Shown here one piece after another: positions 33,308 through 42,229 of a stretch of DNA of 64,000 nt. How positions within the stretch are numbered: the stretch's first letter is position 1; each line of letters starts with the position of its first letter. Location: contig NZ_BBIS01000010.1 of the NCBI RefSeq assembly GCF_000730605.1, forward strand, positions 1 to 64,000, written 5' to 3'. Made by a program: the position numbers and the translations under genes. Origin of the DNA: Pseudomonas monteilii NBRC 103158 = DSM 14164. GTDB taxonomy: Bacteria; Pseudomonadota; Gammaproteobacteria; Pseudomonadales; Pseudomonadaceae. Below the pieces are notes generated by a model. That model made no database searches and was not told the DNA's origin. It saw only the letters and a program-made list of their open reading frames with translations.

Positions 33308-34650
33308 TCCGCTCCCTGCGGGTACGCCTGATGTTGGCCGCCGCCGTGCTGGCGCTGCTGTTCATGCTGGCGCTATTGCCGGCCTTGCAGAAAGCCTTCA
33401 GCCTGGCCCTGCAGGAGTCGATCGAGCAGCGGTTGGCCTCGGATGTGACCACACTGATTTCCGCCGCGCGCATCGAGCATGGCCAACTGCAGATGCCGAC
33501 GCTGCTGCCGGACGAGCGTTACAACCTGCCGTATACCGGCCTGCTGGGCTACATCTTCGACCGCGACGGCAACCTGGTCTGGCAGTCGCGGGCCACTGCC
33601 GACCGGCACATCAATTACAGCCCGCGCTACGATGGGCGGGGTAACGAGTTTGCCCGCATTCACCAGTCCGATGGCGAAGAATTCTTCGTTTATGACGTCG
33701 AGATCAAGCTGCTGGGCGGCCAAAGCGCCGCTTACAGCATTGTCGCCCTGCAGCCGGTGAGCGAATACAAGGCCACCCTCAATGGCCTGCGAGAAAAGCT
33801 CTACCTAGGTTTTGGTGCTGCCTTGCTGGCATTGATGGTGCTGTTATGGGCGGGCTTGACCTGGGGGCTGCGCTCGTTGCGGCGGCTCAGCCACGAGCTG
33901 GATGAGGTGGAATCGGGCGCACGCGACGGCCTGAGCGGCGAGCACCCTCGCGAGTTGCTGCGCTTGACCCGTTCGCTCAACCGCCTGCTACGCAGTGAGC
34001 GCGAGCAACGCACACGCTATCGCGATTCGCTGGATGACCTGGCCCACAGCCTGAAGACGCCGCTGGCGGTGTTGCAAGGTGTGGGCGAGAGCCTGCAGCA
34101 GCGCAGCGGCGAGCGTGAGCAGGCACGGGTGCTGCAAAGCCAGATCGAGCGCATGAGCCAGCAGATCGACTACCAGCTGCAACGCGCCAGCCTGCGCAAG
34201 AGCGGCCTGGTGCGCCACAGCGTGAGGCTGCTGCCGTTGCTCGACAGTTTGTGCAGCACGCTGGCCAAGGTTTACCGGGACAAACAGGTGAACGTGGCCC
34301 TGGAGGTGCCTGATGCGGCGCAGGTGCCGATGGAGCAGGGCGCCTTGCTGGAGATGCTCGGCAACCTGCTGGAAAACGCCTACCGGCTGAGCCTGGGCCA
34401 AGTGCGGGTAAGCCTGGAGCAGGCGCCCGGGCAGTTGACCTTGTGTATCGAGGACGATGGGCCGGGGGTGCCGGCCGACCAGCGTGAGCGCATCCTGGAG
34501 CGGGGGGAGCGGCTGGACAGCCAGCACCCGGGGCAGGGTATCGGGCTGGCGGTGGTCAAGGACATTGTCGACAGCTATGACGCCGAGCTGAGCCTTGGGG
34601 ATTCGCCCTTGGGCGGGGCGGCGTTCAGGATCACCTTCAACCTCGATTGA
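33304..34650 (+). CDS. phoQ: Sensor kinase PhoQ
   Basis: A 448-residue sensor. First membrane segment is LMLAAAVLALLFMLALLP, then a periplasmic sensor domain (about residues 35-165, with the acidic stretch HQSDGEEFFVYDVE), second segment GFGAALLALMVLLWAGLTWG, HAMP, and phospho-His in LAHSLKTPLAVLQ near residue 248. HATPase motifs: NLLENAYRLS, DDGPGVP, GQGIGLAVVKDI. It senses divalent cations and phosphorylates PhoP. Confidence 0.94.
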   Translation: MIRSLRVRLMLAAAVLALLFMLALLPALQKAFSLALQESIEQRLASDVTTLISAARIEHGQLQMPTLLPDERYNLPYTGLLGYIFDRDGNLVWQSRATADRHINYSPRYDGRGNEFARIHQSDGEEFFVYDVEIKLLGGQSAAYSIVALQPVSEYKATLNGLREKLYLGFGAALLALMVLLWAGLTWGLRSLRRLSHELDEVESGARDGLSGEHPRELLRLTRSLNRLLRSEREQRTRYRDSLDDLAHSLKTPLAVLQGVGESLQQRSGEREQARVLQSQIERMSQQIDYQLQRASLRKSGLVRHSVRLLPLLDSLCSTLAKVYRDKQVNVALEVPDAAQVPMEQGALLEMLGNLLENAYRLSLGQVRVSLEQAPGQLTLCIEDDGPGVPADQRERILERGERLDSQHPGQGIGLAVVKDIVDSYDAELSLGDSPLGGAAFRITFNLD

Positions 34651-34660
34651 TTCGCTTGCT

Positions 34661-34702
34661 TTGCCGGCCCTTTCGCGGGTAAACCCGCGAAGAGGCCGGC
34701 AC
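34661..34702. repeat. REP palindrome after phoQ
   Basis: TTGCCGGCCCTTTCGCGGGT and ACCCGCGAAGAGGCCGGCA around AA; ten bases after the phoQ stop, likely also its terminator. Confidence 0.8.
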
Positions 34703-34716
34703 AGGCAAACCGCATC

Positions 34717-34773
34717 GGGCGGATTCCCGCCATGCCCCCCTGTACAAATCCCGCCACTGGGCGGAAATCCGCC
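34717..34773. promoter_or_regulatory. Twin palindromic upstream activator sites of dctA
   Basis: GGGCGGATTCCCGCC (34717-34731) and GGGCGGAAATCCGCC (34759-34773) each contain GGCGG-N4-CCGCC. They are 42 bp apart (about four turns) and about 100 bp from the -24/-12 promoter, the position of enhancer sites for a sigma-54 activator such as DctD. Confidence 0.65.
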
Positions 34774-34851
34774 AGCCTTCCTCAGGCAAATCGCCCCGTC
34801 GTTGGGCATTTATCCCTAGCAAATACGGCCTTTGCACCCTTCATGGGCATT

Positions 34852-34868
34852 TTGGCACCACCCTTGCT
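34852..34868 (+). promoter_or_regulatory. Sigma-54 promoter of dctA
   Basis: TTGGCACCACCCTTGCT has the -24 GG (34854-34855) and -12 GC (34866-34867) with the required ten bases between, and close agreement to TTGGCACG-N4-TTGCW. Leader to ATG 35001 is about 120 nt. Confidence 0.85.
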
Positions 34869-34997
34869 ATTGATCCCTTCAGAGGCCTGCCCAGGCAGCT
34901 CGAACACAACGACAAATCCCTCCGGGTGCAGGAGGGTTAGCGATTCAGGTGCCCCATCACCCTGGGAAGGGTGGGCCGGCACACTTGAGGAAAATGA

Positions 34998-36323
<1,326 letters not shown>

Positions 36324-36341
36324 TCGCGGGATGGTTAAATG

Positions 36342-36370
36342 AAAAAGGCGACCCTTGAGGTCGCCTTTTT
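36342..36370. terminator. Bidirectional terminator between dctA and trmO
   Basis: AAAAAGGCGACC-N5-GGTCGCCTTTTT, a 12-bp perfect stem with A- and T-runs on both sides. Confidence 0.92.
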
Positions 36371-36386
36371 CATGTTCGTGCCGCGT

Positions 36387-37079
36387 TCAGGCCAGCACCA
36401 CTTCCAGCACCCGGATCACCTCCGGCTGCGGGTAATGCCACCTCACTTGCACATCCCAGAACTTCACCCCATACACCCGCTCGGCCGGTGGTATCTGATA
36501 GGCCGGTCGCGGGTCCTGGGCCAGGCATTGCTCGATCAGCTCTACCAGTGGCTCAGCCAGGCGTAGTGCATGCTCGCGAGCCTGGGGCAGGGCGTTTTCA
36601 CCCCACTGCACGGCAATCGCAGCAGGTGCTTCACTGGCCATCTGGTTGCTGGCGCCCGCGATGCTGTCGGCGTAGGGCACATAGGGCTTGATGTCCAGTA
36701 CCGGTGTGCCATCGAGCAGGTCGATCCCGGACAGCAACAGGCGGCCAGGCTCTACCCCCTCCAGACGCACCACTGACTGGCCGATGCCGTTGGGCCTGTG
36801 GGTGGCGCGGGTGGCGAACACGCCCATGCTCTTGTTGCCGCCCAGGCGCGGTGGCCGCACTTTCAGGCGGGGTTTGTCTTCCAGGGCCTGGTGGAACAGG
36901 AACAGCAGCCAGACATGGCTGACCTGCTCCAGGCCTTCGACCGCATCACCCTGGTCGAACGGCGGCAGCAGTTCGACCACGCCGCGCGCCGCGGGCGCCA
37001 GCTGCGGCTGGCGTGGGATGGCGAATTTCTCCTTGAAGCAGGAGCGCACTATACCGACCGGGGCAACCGTGTGCTGCAT
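36387..37079 (-). CDS. trmO: tRNA (N6-threonylcarbamoyladenosine37-N6)-methyltransferase TrmO
   Basis: A 230-residue YaeB/TsaA-family enzyme that methylates t6A37 of tRNA-Thr using SAM. Family blocks: VGIVRSCFKEKFAIPRQPQL near the start, VSHVWLLFLFHQ, FATRATHRPNGIGQSVVRLE and LDIKPYVPYADS. I use ATG 37079; a GTG two codons earlier is also in frame. Seven bases separate it from the upstream DUF1456 gene stop. Confidence 0.9.
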   Translation of the reverse strand: MQHTVAPVGIVRSCFKEKFAIPRQPQLAPAARGVVELLPPFDQGDAVEGLEQVSHVWLLFLFHQALEDKPRLKVRPPRLGGNKSMGVFATRATHRPNGIGQSVVRLEGVEPGRLLLSGIDLLDGTPVLDIKPYVPYADSIAGASNQMASEAPAAIAVQWGENALPQAREHALRLAEPLVELIEQCLAQDPRPAYQIPPAERVYGVKFWDVQVRWHYPQPEVIRVLEVVLA

Positions 37080-37085
37080 GGCCAC

Positions 37086-37547
37086 TCAGCCGCGCACGCG
37101 CAGGGTCAGGCCCTTGAGGAAGTTGCGCAGCAACTGGTCACCGCACGGACGGTAGTTGTCGTGGCCGGCCTTGCGGAACAGCGCGCTGAGCTCCGGCTTG
37201 CTGACCGGGAAGTTGACCGACTTGAGGATCGCGTGCAGGTCGTCTTCCTTGAGCTCGAAGGCCACCCGCAGCTTCTTTAGGATGAGGTTGTTGGTCACCG
37301 GCAGCTCGACCGACTGCGGTGGGCGGCTGTCATCCTTGCCGCGGCGGTGAATCACCAGGCCATCGAGGAAGTGCGCCATCACCCGTTCAGGGCAACGTAC
37401 GAAACCTTCCTCTTCTTCTTTCTTCAGGTAGGTGGCCAGCACCAGAGGATGCACTTCGAGGCCGGAAAGCCCAATGATTTCGGCCATCTTGGCGTCGTTC
37501 ACCTTGAGCATGTAGCGCAGACTGCGCAGGACATCGTTGTGGTTCAT
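37086..37547 (-). CDS. DUF1456 (YehS-like) protein
   Basis: A 153-residue protein made of two similar about 65-residue halves: MNHNDVLRSLRYMLKVNDAK and later VTNNLILKKLRVAFELKEDD, each followed by a helical HALL-like block (MAHFLDGLVIHRRG and LRNFLKGLTLRVRG). This duplication defines the family. ATG 37547 fits the repeat boundary; the frame opens 55 codons earlier without support. Function unknown; located next to two RNA-modification genes. Confidence 0.88.
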   Translation of the reverse strand: MNHNDVLRSLRYMLKVNDAKMAEIIGLSGLEVHPLVLATYLKKEEEEGFVRCPERVMAHFLDGLVIHRRGKDDSRPPQSVELPVTNNLILKKLRVAFELKEDDLHAILKSVNFPVSKPELSALFRKAGHDNYRPCGDQLLRNFLKGLTLRVRG

Positions 37548-37594
37548 TGCTGCAGAATCCTGTTCAGGTGCCACACGTGTGCGTGGCGTATTGC

Positions 37595-38305
37595 TTAGAA
37601 ACGTTCGGTAGTGGCCAGGTAGCGCCATTGGCCTAGCGGCAGTTTGCCCATCGATACGCCACCCAGGCGAATACGGCGCATGCTTACCAGCTCCAGGCGC
37701 AGGTAGGCGCACAGCTCGGCGATTTGCCCGGGCTGCGGGTTTTTCAGCACCATGCGCAGGTGGGTCTCGTTTTGCCAGCTGGCTTTGGTCTTAGGCAGTT
37801 CGCGATCATTGCGTGTGGCCCCGCGCGCCAGGCGTTCCAGCGCCTGGGGCGTGGTTTCGCCGCGCACTTCGACGATGAACTCCTGCTCCAGGCGGCGCAG
37901 GTCGGCGTTGATCTTGCGCGTTACCCGCCAGTCCTGGGTGAATACCTGCAGGCCGGTGGCGCCGCGCTCCAGCGGCGCCACGCAGTCCTGCCGGGCAAAA
38001 TGCCCGTGCAGGGCGCGCACGCCTTCGCGGTGAGACTCGCTGAGGTTGCCCATGTTTATGCTGGCGCGGGCAGTTTCACTGTCGATACCGGCGGGTTGGT
38101 TCATCAGCAGGGTCACCGGTTCCAGCGTTTCGGCGCGGGCGCCCGGTAACAGCTCGACGCGCTGTTGCTCAACCTTGAACTGCGGCTGCTCGACGACCGC
38201 GCCATCGACCGTCACCCAGCCGCCTTCGATATACAACTCGGCCTCGCGACGGGAGCAACCAAGCTGCTCGATAAGGCGTTTGGACAGGCGGACGGGTTCA
38301 GACAT
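37595..38305 (-). CDS. RsuA/RluF-type pseudouridine synthase with Glu at the catalytic Asp
   Basis: A 236-residue protein. N-terminal S4 RNA-binding domain (LSKRLIEQLGCSRREAELYIEGGWVTVDG) is followed by the pseudouridine synthase fold. Where the family has R-L-D-x-x-T/S-x-G-L with catalytic Asp, this protein reads APLERGATGLQVFTQD, so Glu stands in place of Asp. Downstream blocks (EFIVEVRG, LRLELVSMRRIRLGGVSMGKLPLGQWR) are intact. Start ATG 38305 (MSEPVRLSKRL). It could be inactive or have modified chemistry. Confidence 0.8.
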   Translation of the reverse strand: MSEPVRLSKRLIEQLGCSRREAELYIEGGWVTVDGAVVEQPQFKVEQQRVELLPGARAETLEPVTLLMNQPAGIDSETARASINMGNLSESHREGVRALHGHFARQDCVAPLERGATGLQVFTQDWRVTRKINADLRRLEQEFIVEVRGETTPQALERLARGATRNDRELPKTKASWQNETHLRMVLKNPQPGQIAELCAYLRLELVSMRRIRLGGVSMGKLPLGQWRYLATTERF

Positions 38306-38382
38306 GAGGGTAATTCGCAAAGGCAGGGAAAGACCCGCATTGTACCTGCCTGCGCGACTGAGGGGCTGGGAATCTGTGTCAT

Positions 38383-38835
38383 TTACGCCGTTTTGCGCAG
38401 GCGCATGTGCAGCAGCGGGTAGGGCTGGTCCAGGCCGTCGGTTTCCGAACGGCCGAACACTTCGAAGCCTTCATGCAGGTAGAAGCCCAAGGCTTGCGGG
38501 TTCTGTTCGTTGACGTCCAGGCGTTCGGCGTTCAGTTCGTCGATCGCATAGTGCAGCAGGCGCTTGCCAACCCCTTGGCCACGGTAGTCTGGTGCGACGA
38601 AGAGCATGTCCACGCGCCCGTTGGCGACCCCGGCGAAGCCACAGATACGTTGCCGGTCCTTGCAGCAGACCAGCATCACCGCATCCAGGTAGCGGCGTAA
38701 CACGTGGTCGCGCAGCAGCAGGATGTAGCCCTCTGGCAGGAAGTGATGGGTGGCGCGTACCGAGTCCTCCCACACCTGTACCAGCTCGCTGTAGTCGCTC
38801 AAGCGCGGCGTTTGCAACGTCAGTGGCGCAGGCAT
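38383..38835 (-). CDS. GNAT-family acetyltransferase
   Basis: A 150-residue N-acetyltransferase resembling YjaB. The acetyl-CoA loop is VAPDYRGQGVGKRLLHYAID, and ERLDVNEQNPQALGFYLHEGFEVFGRSETD is the typical C-terminal half. SD GGAGG precedes ATG 38835; the frame extends 11 codons upstream. Substrate unknown. Confidence 0.88.
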   Translation of the reverse strand: MPAPLTLQTPRLSDYSELVQVWEDSVRATHHFLPEGYILLLRDHVLRRYLDAVMLVCCKDRQRICGFAGVANGRVDMLFVAPDYRGQGVGKRLLHYAIDELNAERLDVNEQNPQALGFYLHEGFEVFGRSETDGLDQPYPLLHMRLRKTA

Positions 38836-38938
38836 GCCGGTGGTCCTCCATGGCGATAGGGAAAACATAGCAGCCCAACCACCGGTCGGCTTGTCTGTGT
38901 AGCGCTTGAACGGCGGGGGGTAGAGGTCTATTAATTAA

Positions 38939-38959
38939 GCGTGGGAAAAAATCCCACGC
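38939..38959. promoter_or_regulatory. Inverted repeat upstream of the Gly/His-rich gene
   Basis: GCGTGGGA-AAAAA-TCCCACGC, a perfect 8-bp dyad 74 bp before the start of the repeat-protein cluster and preceded by TTAATTAA. Could be an operator or the terminator of an upstream transcript; no poly-T follows on the plus strand. Confidence 0.45.
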
Positions 38960-39032
38960 GAAGAAGAACTAAAGCTGACAACAAGACTTTTACTGATTTG
39001 GCGTTCTCGTGGCGACGACCTGGAGACGGACT

Positions 39033-39662
39033 ATGCAAATCCACCTGCTGTTCAAGAAGGCCTTACTGGCGGTTGCCGTAGCTGGCGTGCTTTCGACATC
39101 CATTGTTTTGATCCCTGACACGATTTCTCACGGCTCCAGCGCCTATGCCAAAGATGGTGGTGGTGGTGGTCACGGCGGCGGGGGAGGCGGCGGTCACGGT
39201 GGCGGCGGTCACGGTGGTGGTGGTCACGGCGGCGGTGGAGGCGGCGGTCACGGTGGTGGTGGCGGTCACGGTGGTGGTGGAAGTGGCGGTGGCGGCGGAG
39301 GCCATGGCGGTGGAAGTGGTGGTGGCGGCGGAGGCCATGGCGGTGGAAGTGGTGGTGGCGGCCACGGTGGTGGCAGCGGAAGTGGCGGTGGTGGCCATGG
39401 CAGTGGCGGAGACGGTGGCGGCCATGCCGGCAACAGTGGCAGCGGCCACGACGGTAATTCAAACGCTGGTCGCAGCAGCAACCATGCTGAAGCGGGTGAC
39501 GATCATGGCAACCATGTTGGCGGTGAGCCCGGGGATGATCATGGTAATCATGTCGGCGGCGAGCCTGGCGATGATCACGGCAATCACGTGGGGGGTGAAC
39601 CTGGTGACGATCGCGGCAACCATGTGGGTGGCGAACCGGGTGATGACAACAGCAGGAGCTGA
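39033..39662 (+). CDS. Secreted Gly/His-rich repeat protein
   Basis: A 209-residue exported protein. Signal peptide is MQIHLLFKKALLAVAVAGV with probable cleavage after SAYA. The mature part begins with more than 100 residues of GGGHGGG-type repeats, then four tandem 12-residue units GDDHGNHVGGEP (third Asp-His varied to Asp-Arg in the last copy), encoded at 39495-39638. The abundance of His and Asp suggests metal binding, but no family is recognised. Start ATG 39033 has GGAGACGG upstream. Seven bases separate it from the DUF6502 gene. Long opposite-strand frames here are artefacts of the repeats. Confidence 0.85.
   Translation: MQIHLLFKKALLAVAVAGVLSTSIVLIPDTISHGSSAYAKDGGGGGHGGGGGGGHGGGGHGGGGHGGGGGGGHGGGGGHGGGGSGGGGGGHGGGSGGGGGGHGGGSGGGGHGGGSGSGGGGHGSGGDGGGHAGNSGSGHDGNSNAGRSSNHAEAGDDHGNHVGGEPGDDHGNHVGGEPGDDHGNHVGGEPGDDRGNHVGGEPGDDNSRS
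39495..39638 (+). repeat. Four 36-bp coding repeats
   Basis: Four adjacent 36-bp units encode GDDHGNHVGGEP with synonymous differences (for example GAC GAT vs GAT GAT), so the protein repeat is selected rather than very recently copied. Confidence 0.85.
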
Positions 39663-39668
39663 CAGGCG

Positions 39669-40514
39669 TTGATCAGCCCAACTTCTCCCCCTTCGCTGTT
39701 AAGCGCACTGCGGCGTGTCATGCGTCCGCTGGTGCGCTTGATGTTGCGCAAGGGGGTGACTTATACGATGTTCGCCGACCTGCTCAAGGACGTGTTCGTC
39801 GACGTAGCCCACCGCGATTTTCGCCTGGACGGCACCCCGCCCACCGACAGCCGTATCAGCCTGCTCACAGGCGTGCACCGCAAGGATGTCCGGCGAATTC
39901 GTAGTGAAGCCGGCACGGCGCTCGCAGCCTTGCCGGCAAACATCACCCTGGGTGCTCAGCTGGTCAATGTATGGACCACCAGCCCGCCGTTCTGCTCGGC
40001 ACCTGGCCAGGCGCTGGCGCTGCCGCGTTTGGCCAGTGTCGGCGGCGACTGTTCATTCGCTGCCCTGGTGGCCAAGGTCAGCACCGATATCCGTGGCCGG
40101 GTTGTGCTGGATGAGTGGTTGCGCCTTGGCATCGTCCGGCTCGATGAGCAGGATTGTGTGCACCTGGAGGCCCAGGCATTCGTGCCGCAGACGGGTTTCG
40201 ATGAAAAAGCCGCCTACTTTGGCCACAACCTGCATGACCATGCTTGTGCAGCGGTGCATAACCTCAGTGGCGAAGGCCAGCCGTTCTTTGAGCGCAGCGT
40301 TCACTACGATGCCTTGAGCCTGGCCAGCGTCGAACACGTGCGTGAAGCGGTCTCCAGGGATGGCATGCAGACACTGCTTGCTTTCAGCCAGCTTGCAGCA
40401 GAGCTGGAGGGTGCTGATGAGCCCACTGTCGAGCAACGTCAGCGCATCACCGTAGGGCTTTATTTCTACACTGAAGCTACCCAACCCGATTTGTCGAAGA
40501 CACCCGGCCCATGA
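39669..40514 (+). CDS. DUF6502-type protein
   Basis: A 281-residue cytoplasmic protein; TTG start with AGGAG nine bases upstream. The N-terminal third looks like a helical DNA-binding module: LRRVMRPLVRLMLRKGVTYTMFADLLKDVFVDVAHRDF, then TDSRISLLTGVHRKDVRRIR. The remainder is mixed (DEWLRLGIVRLDEQDCVHLEA). I associate the pattern with DUF6502, which has no established function; it could be the regulator of the cluster. Its stop overlaps the DUF5666 gene start by ATGA. Confidence 0.75.
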   Translation: MISPTSPPSLLSALRRVMRPLVRLMLRKGVTYTMFADLLKDVFVDVAHRDFRLDGTPPTDSRISLLTGVHRKDVRRIRSEAGTALAALPANITLGAQLVNVWTTSPPFCSAPGQALALPRLASVGGDCSFAALVAKVSTDIRGRVVLDEWLRLGIVRLDEQDCVHLEAQAFVPQTGFDEKAAYFGHNLHDHACAAVHNLSGEGQPFFERSVHYDALSLASVEHVREAVSRDGMQTLLAFSQLAAELEGADEPTVEQRQRITVGLYFYTEATQPDLSKTPGP

Positions 40515-42175
40515 CTGCTCTTGTGCGCTGCCTCAGTGCCGTCACGCTCGCCCTGGTTTTCGGGTTGAACCTGATGGCGCCTGCCGAGGTGGCCGCAGCG
40601 CCGGTGTGTGTCAGCCGTGATGAAGTGGGTATGGCCGGTGCCGCAGGCATGCAGTTTCCGGGGGGAACGGGCGGCACCGGTGTGCGCAGTGAAAACGGCG
40701 GCGTTGGCGGCACTGGCGCACCGCATCCGCAGCGCCCCGGTGGCACAGGCGGTACGGGTGCAGTGGCCGAGGGTGTGGACGGCACCTACTTCGATCACAG
40801 CAGTGGTGGTGTTGGCGGTACCGGTGCGCCAATCCTGCGCCCGGGCGGTACCGGTGGTACCGGCATTGTCGGCACCATCACCGGGTTTGCCTCGATCTGC
40901 GTCAATGGTATGGAAGTCCATTATGGCAAGGACGTACCGGTGAGTCAGAACGGTGCACCGGCCAGCAGTGCTCACCTGGCCATCGGGCAGGTTGTGGCGG
41001 TGGAGGCCGTTGCCACCCAGCGCGGCCTGCAGGCTGGGCGTATCTCGATCCTCAACGCCTACGAAGGGCCGCTGACGGCGCTCCCCAGCGCCACGGCCCC
41101 GCTGCGGGTGATGGGGCAACCGGTGCGTCTTGCCGCAGGCGCGCGGGTGGCGCAAGGGCTGCGCCCGGGCGAGCCGGTCCGGGTCAGCGGCTTGCGTGAT
41201 GCCAAGGGCGAAGTGGTGGCGACCCGTATCGAACGGGCGCCGGGGCTGCGAGAGGCCAGTGCCATTGGGGCGATTGATCACCCTGGTAGCCTTCAAGGGC
41301 TGCAACTGGGTACCCGCGTAGCCCCGGCACGGGAAGTGCTGGTGCGCGGCCAGTGGACCGGGCGTCAGCTGGAAGTGGCGCAAACCCGCCCTGACCCGAG
41401 CCTGCCGTTTGCTGGCCGTGTGCAGCAGGCGGTGGTCGAAGGGCTGGTGCAGCGCGCGCAGGCTCGGCAACTGGTGGTCGCAGGCATCAATGTGACGCTG
41501 GGGCAGGGCACCGTGATCGTTGGCAAGCCGGCGGCGTTGGCGCTCGATCAGCGTGTGCGGGTGAGTGGTGTACTCAATGGCGCTCACGAACTGCGGGCAA
41601 CGCGTGTGGAGGTCCAGGGTGACCGCGTCGACAACCCGGACAGAGGCCATTCGGGGCATGGCAGCGAGCACGGCAGCAGTGATTCCGGCAGTTCCGGCAA
41701 CAGTGGTCATGGCACACGCGAAGCGACCGCTGTTGGCAACGAAGGCCGTGAGGATCGCAGCGGTGGCAGCGGCATTGAGGACGCCAGCGGGCATGGCAAG
41801 TCAGACAGCGTGGACAAGTCTGGCAAGACAGAACATGTCGAAACGGTGGAGCAGCCTGAAAGCAGCAACAGCGGCCGTTCTGACCGGGTAGAGCGGGTCG
41901 AAGTCGAAAAGGTAGAAAAGGCCGAGAAGGTTGAGAAGGTCGAAAAAGTAGAGAAGGTCGAAAAAGTAGAGAAAGTCGAAAAGGTGGAGAAAGTCGAGAA
42001 GCCTGAAAAGGTGGAGAAGGTTGAAAAAGTCGAGAAGGTAGAGAGGGTCGAAAAAGTAGAGAAAGTCGAAAAGCCTGAAAAGGTCGAGAAGGTTGAAAAA
42101 GTCGAGAAAGTCGAAAAGCCGGAGAAGATAGATACCGCCGAAAAAGTCGAGCATCCGGAGCGTTCCGGGCGTTAG
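40511..42175 (+). CDS. Exported DUF5666-like protein with Gly-Thr and Glu-Lys-Val repeats
   Basis: A 554-residue protein. Signal peptide MTALVRCLSAVTLALVFGLN, cut near VAAA. Residues about 50-120 contain GGTGGTG/GGVGGTG blocks. Residues about 120-370 hold about three OB-like DUF5666 units (GTITGFASICVNGMEV; GAIDHPGSLQGLQLG; GRVQQAVVEGLV). Then a His/Gly/Ser-rich linker. From about residue 460 to the end it is almost pure Glu-Lys-Val triplets broken by EKP. The tail is a long charged polyampholyte, perhaps spanning the periplasm or forming a matrix. Function unknown. Overlaps the previous gene. Confidence 0.8.
   Translation: MTALVRCLSAVTLALVFGLNLMAPAEVAAAPVCVSRDEVGMAGAAGMQFPGGTGGTGVRSENGGVGGTGAPHPQRPGGTGGTGAVAEGVDGTYFDHSSGGVGGTGAPILRPGGTGGTGIVGTITGFASICVNGMEVHYGKDVPVSQNGAPASSAHLAIGQVVAVEAVATQRGLQAGRISILNAYEGPLTALPSATAPLRVMGQPVRLAAGARVAQGLRPGEPVRVSGLRDAKGEVVATRIERAPGLREASAIGAIDHPGSLQGLQLGTRVAPAREVLVRGQWTGRQLEVAQTRPDPSLPFAGRVQQAVVEGLVQRAQARQLVVAGINVTLGQGTVIVGKPAALALDQRVRVSGVLNGAHELRATRVEVQGDRVDNPDRGHSGHGSEHGSSDSGSSGNSGHGTREATAVGNEGREDRSGGSGIEDASGHGKSDSVDKSGKTEHVETVEQPESSNSGRSDRVERVEVEKVEKAEKVEKVEKVEKVEKVEKVEKVEKVEKPEKVEKVEKVEKVERVEKVEKVEKPEKVEKVEKVEKVEKPEKIDTAEKVEHPERSGR
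41887..42150 (+). repeat. Glu-Lys-Val coding repeat tract
   Basis: About 260 bp of 9-bp and 18-bp units of the type GTCGAAAAG / GTAGAGAAG, giving more than 25 E-K-V or E-K-P triplets. High identity between units makes length change by slippage likely. Confidence 0.85.
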
Positions 42176-42229
42176 GCAACTAGGCTGGGTATGTCCGCTC
42201 ACACTTCCCGACGGGATTCCGAGGTGCCG

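Noticed and set aside
39495..39638. CRISPR-like array
   Set aside because: Units are adjacent 36-bp coding repeats without unique spacers, inside a protein gene.
39052..39672. Overlapping frames on both strands in the Gly/His-rich gene
   Set aside because: Simple GGT/CAC repeats leave several frames open. Only the frame with a signal peptide and SD is accepted.
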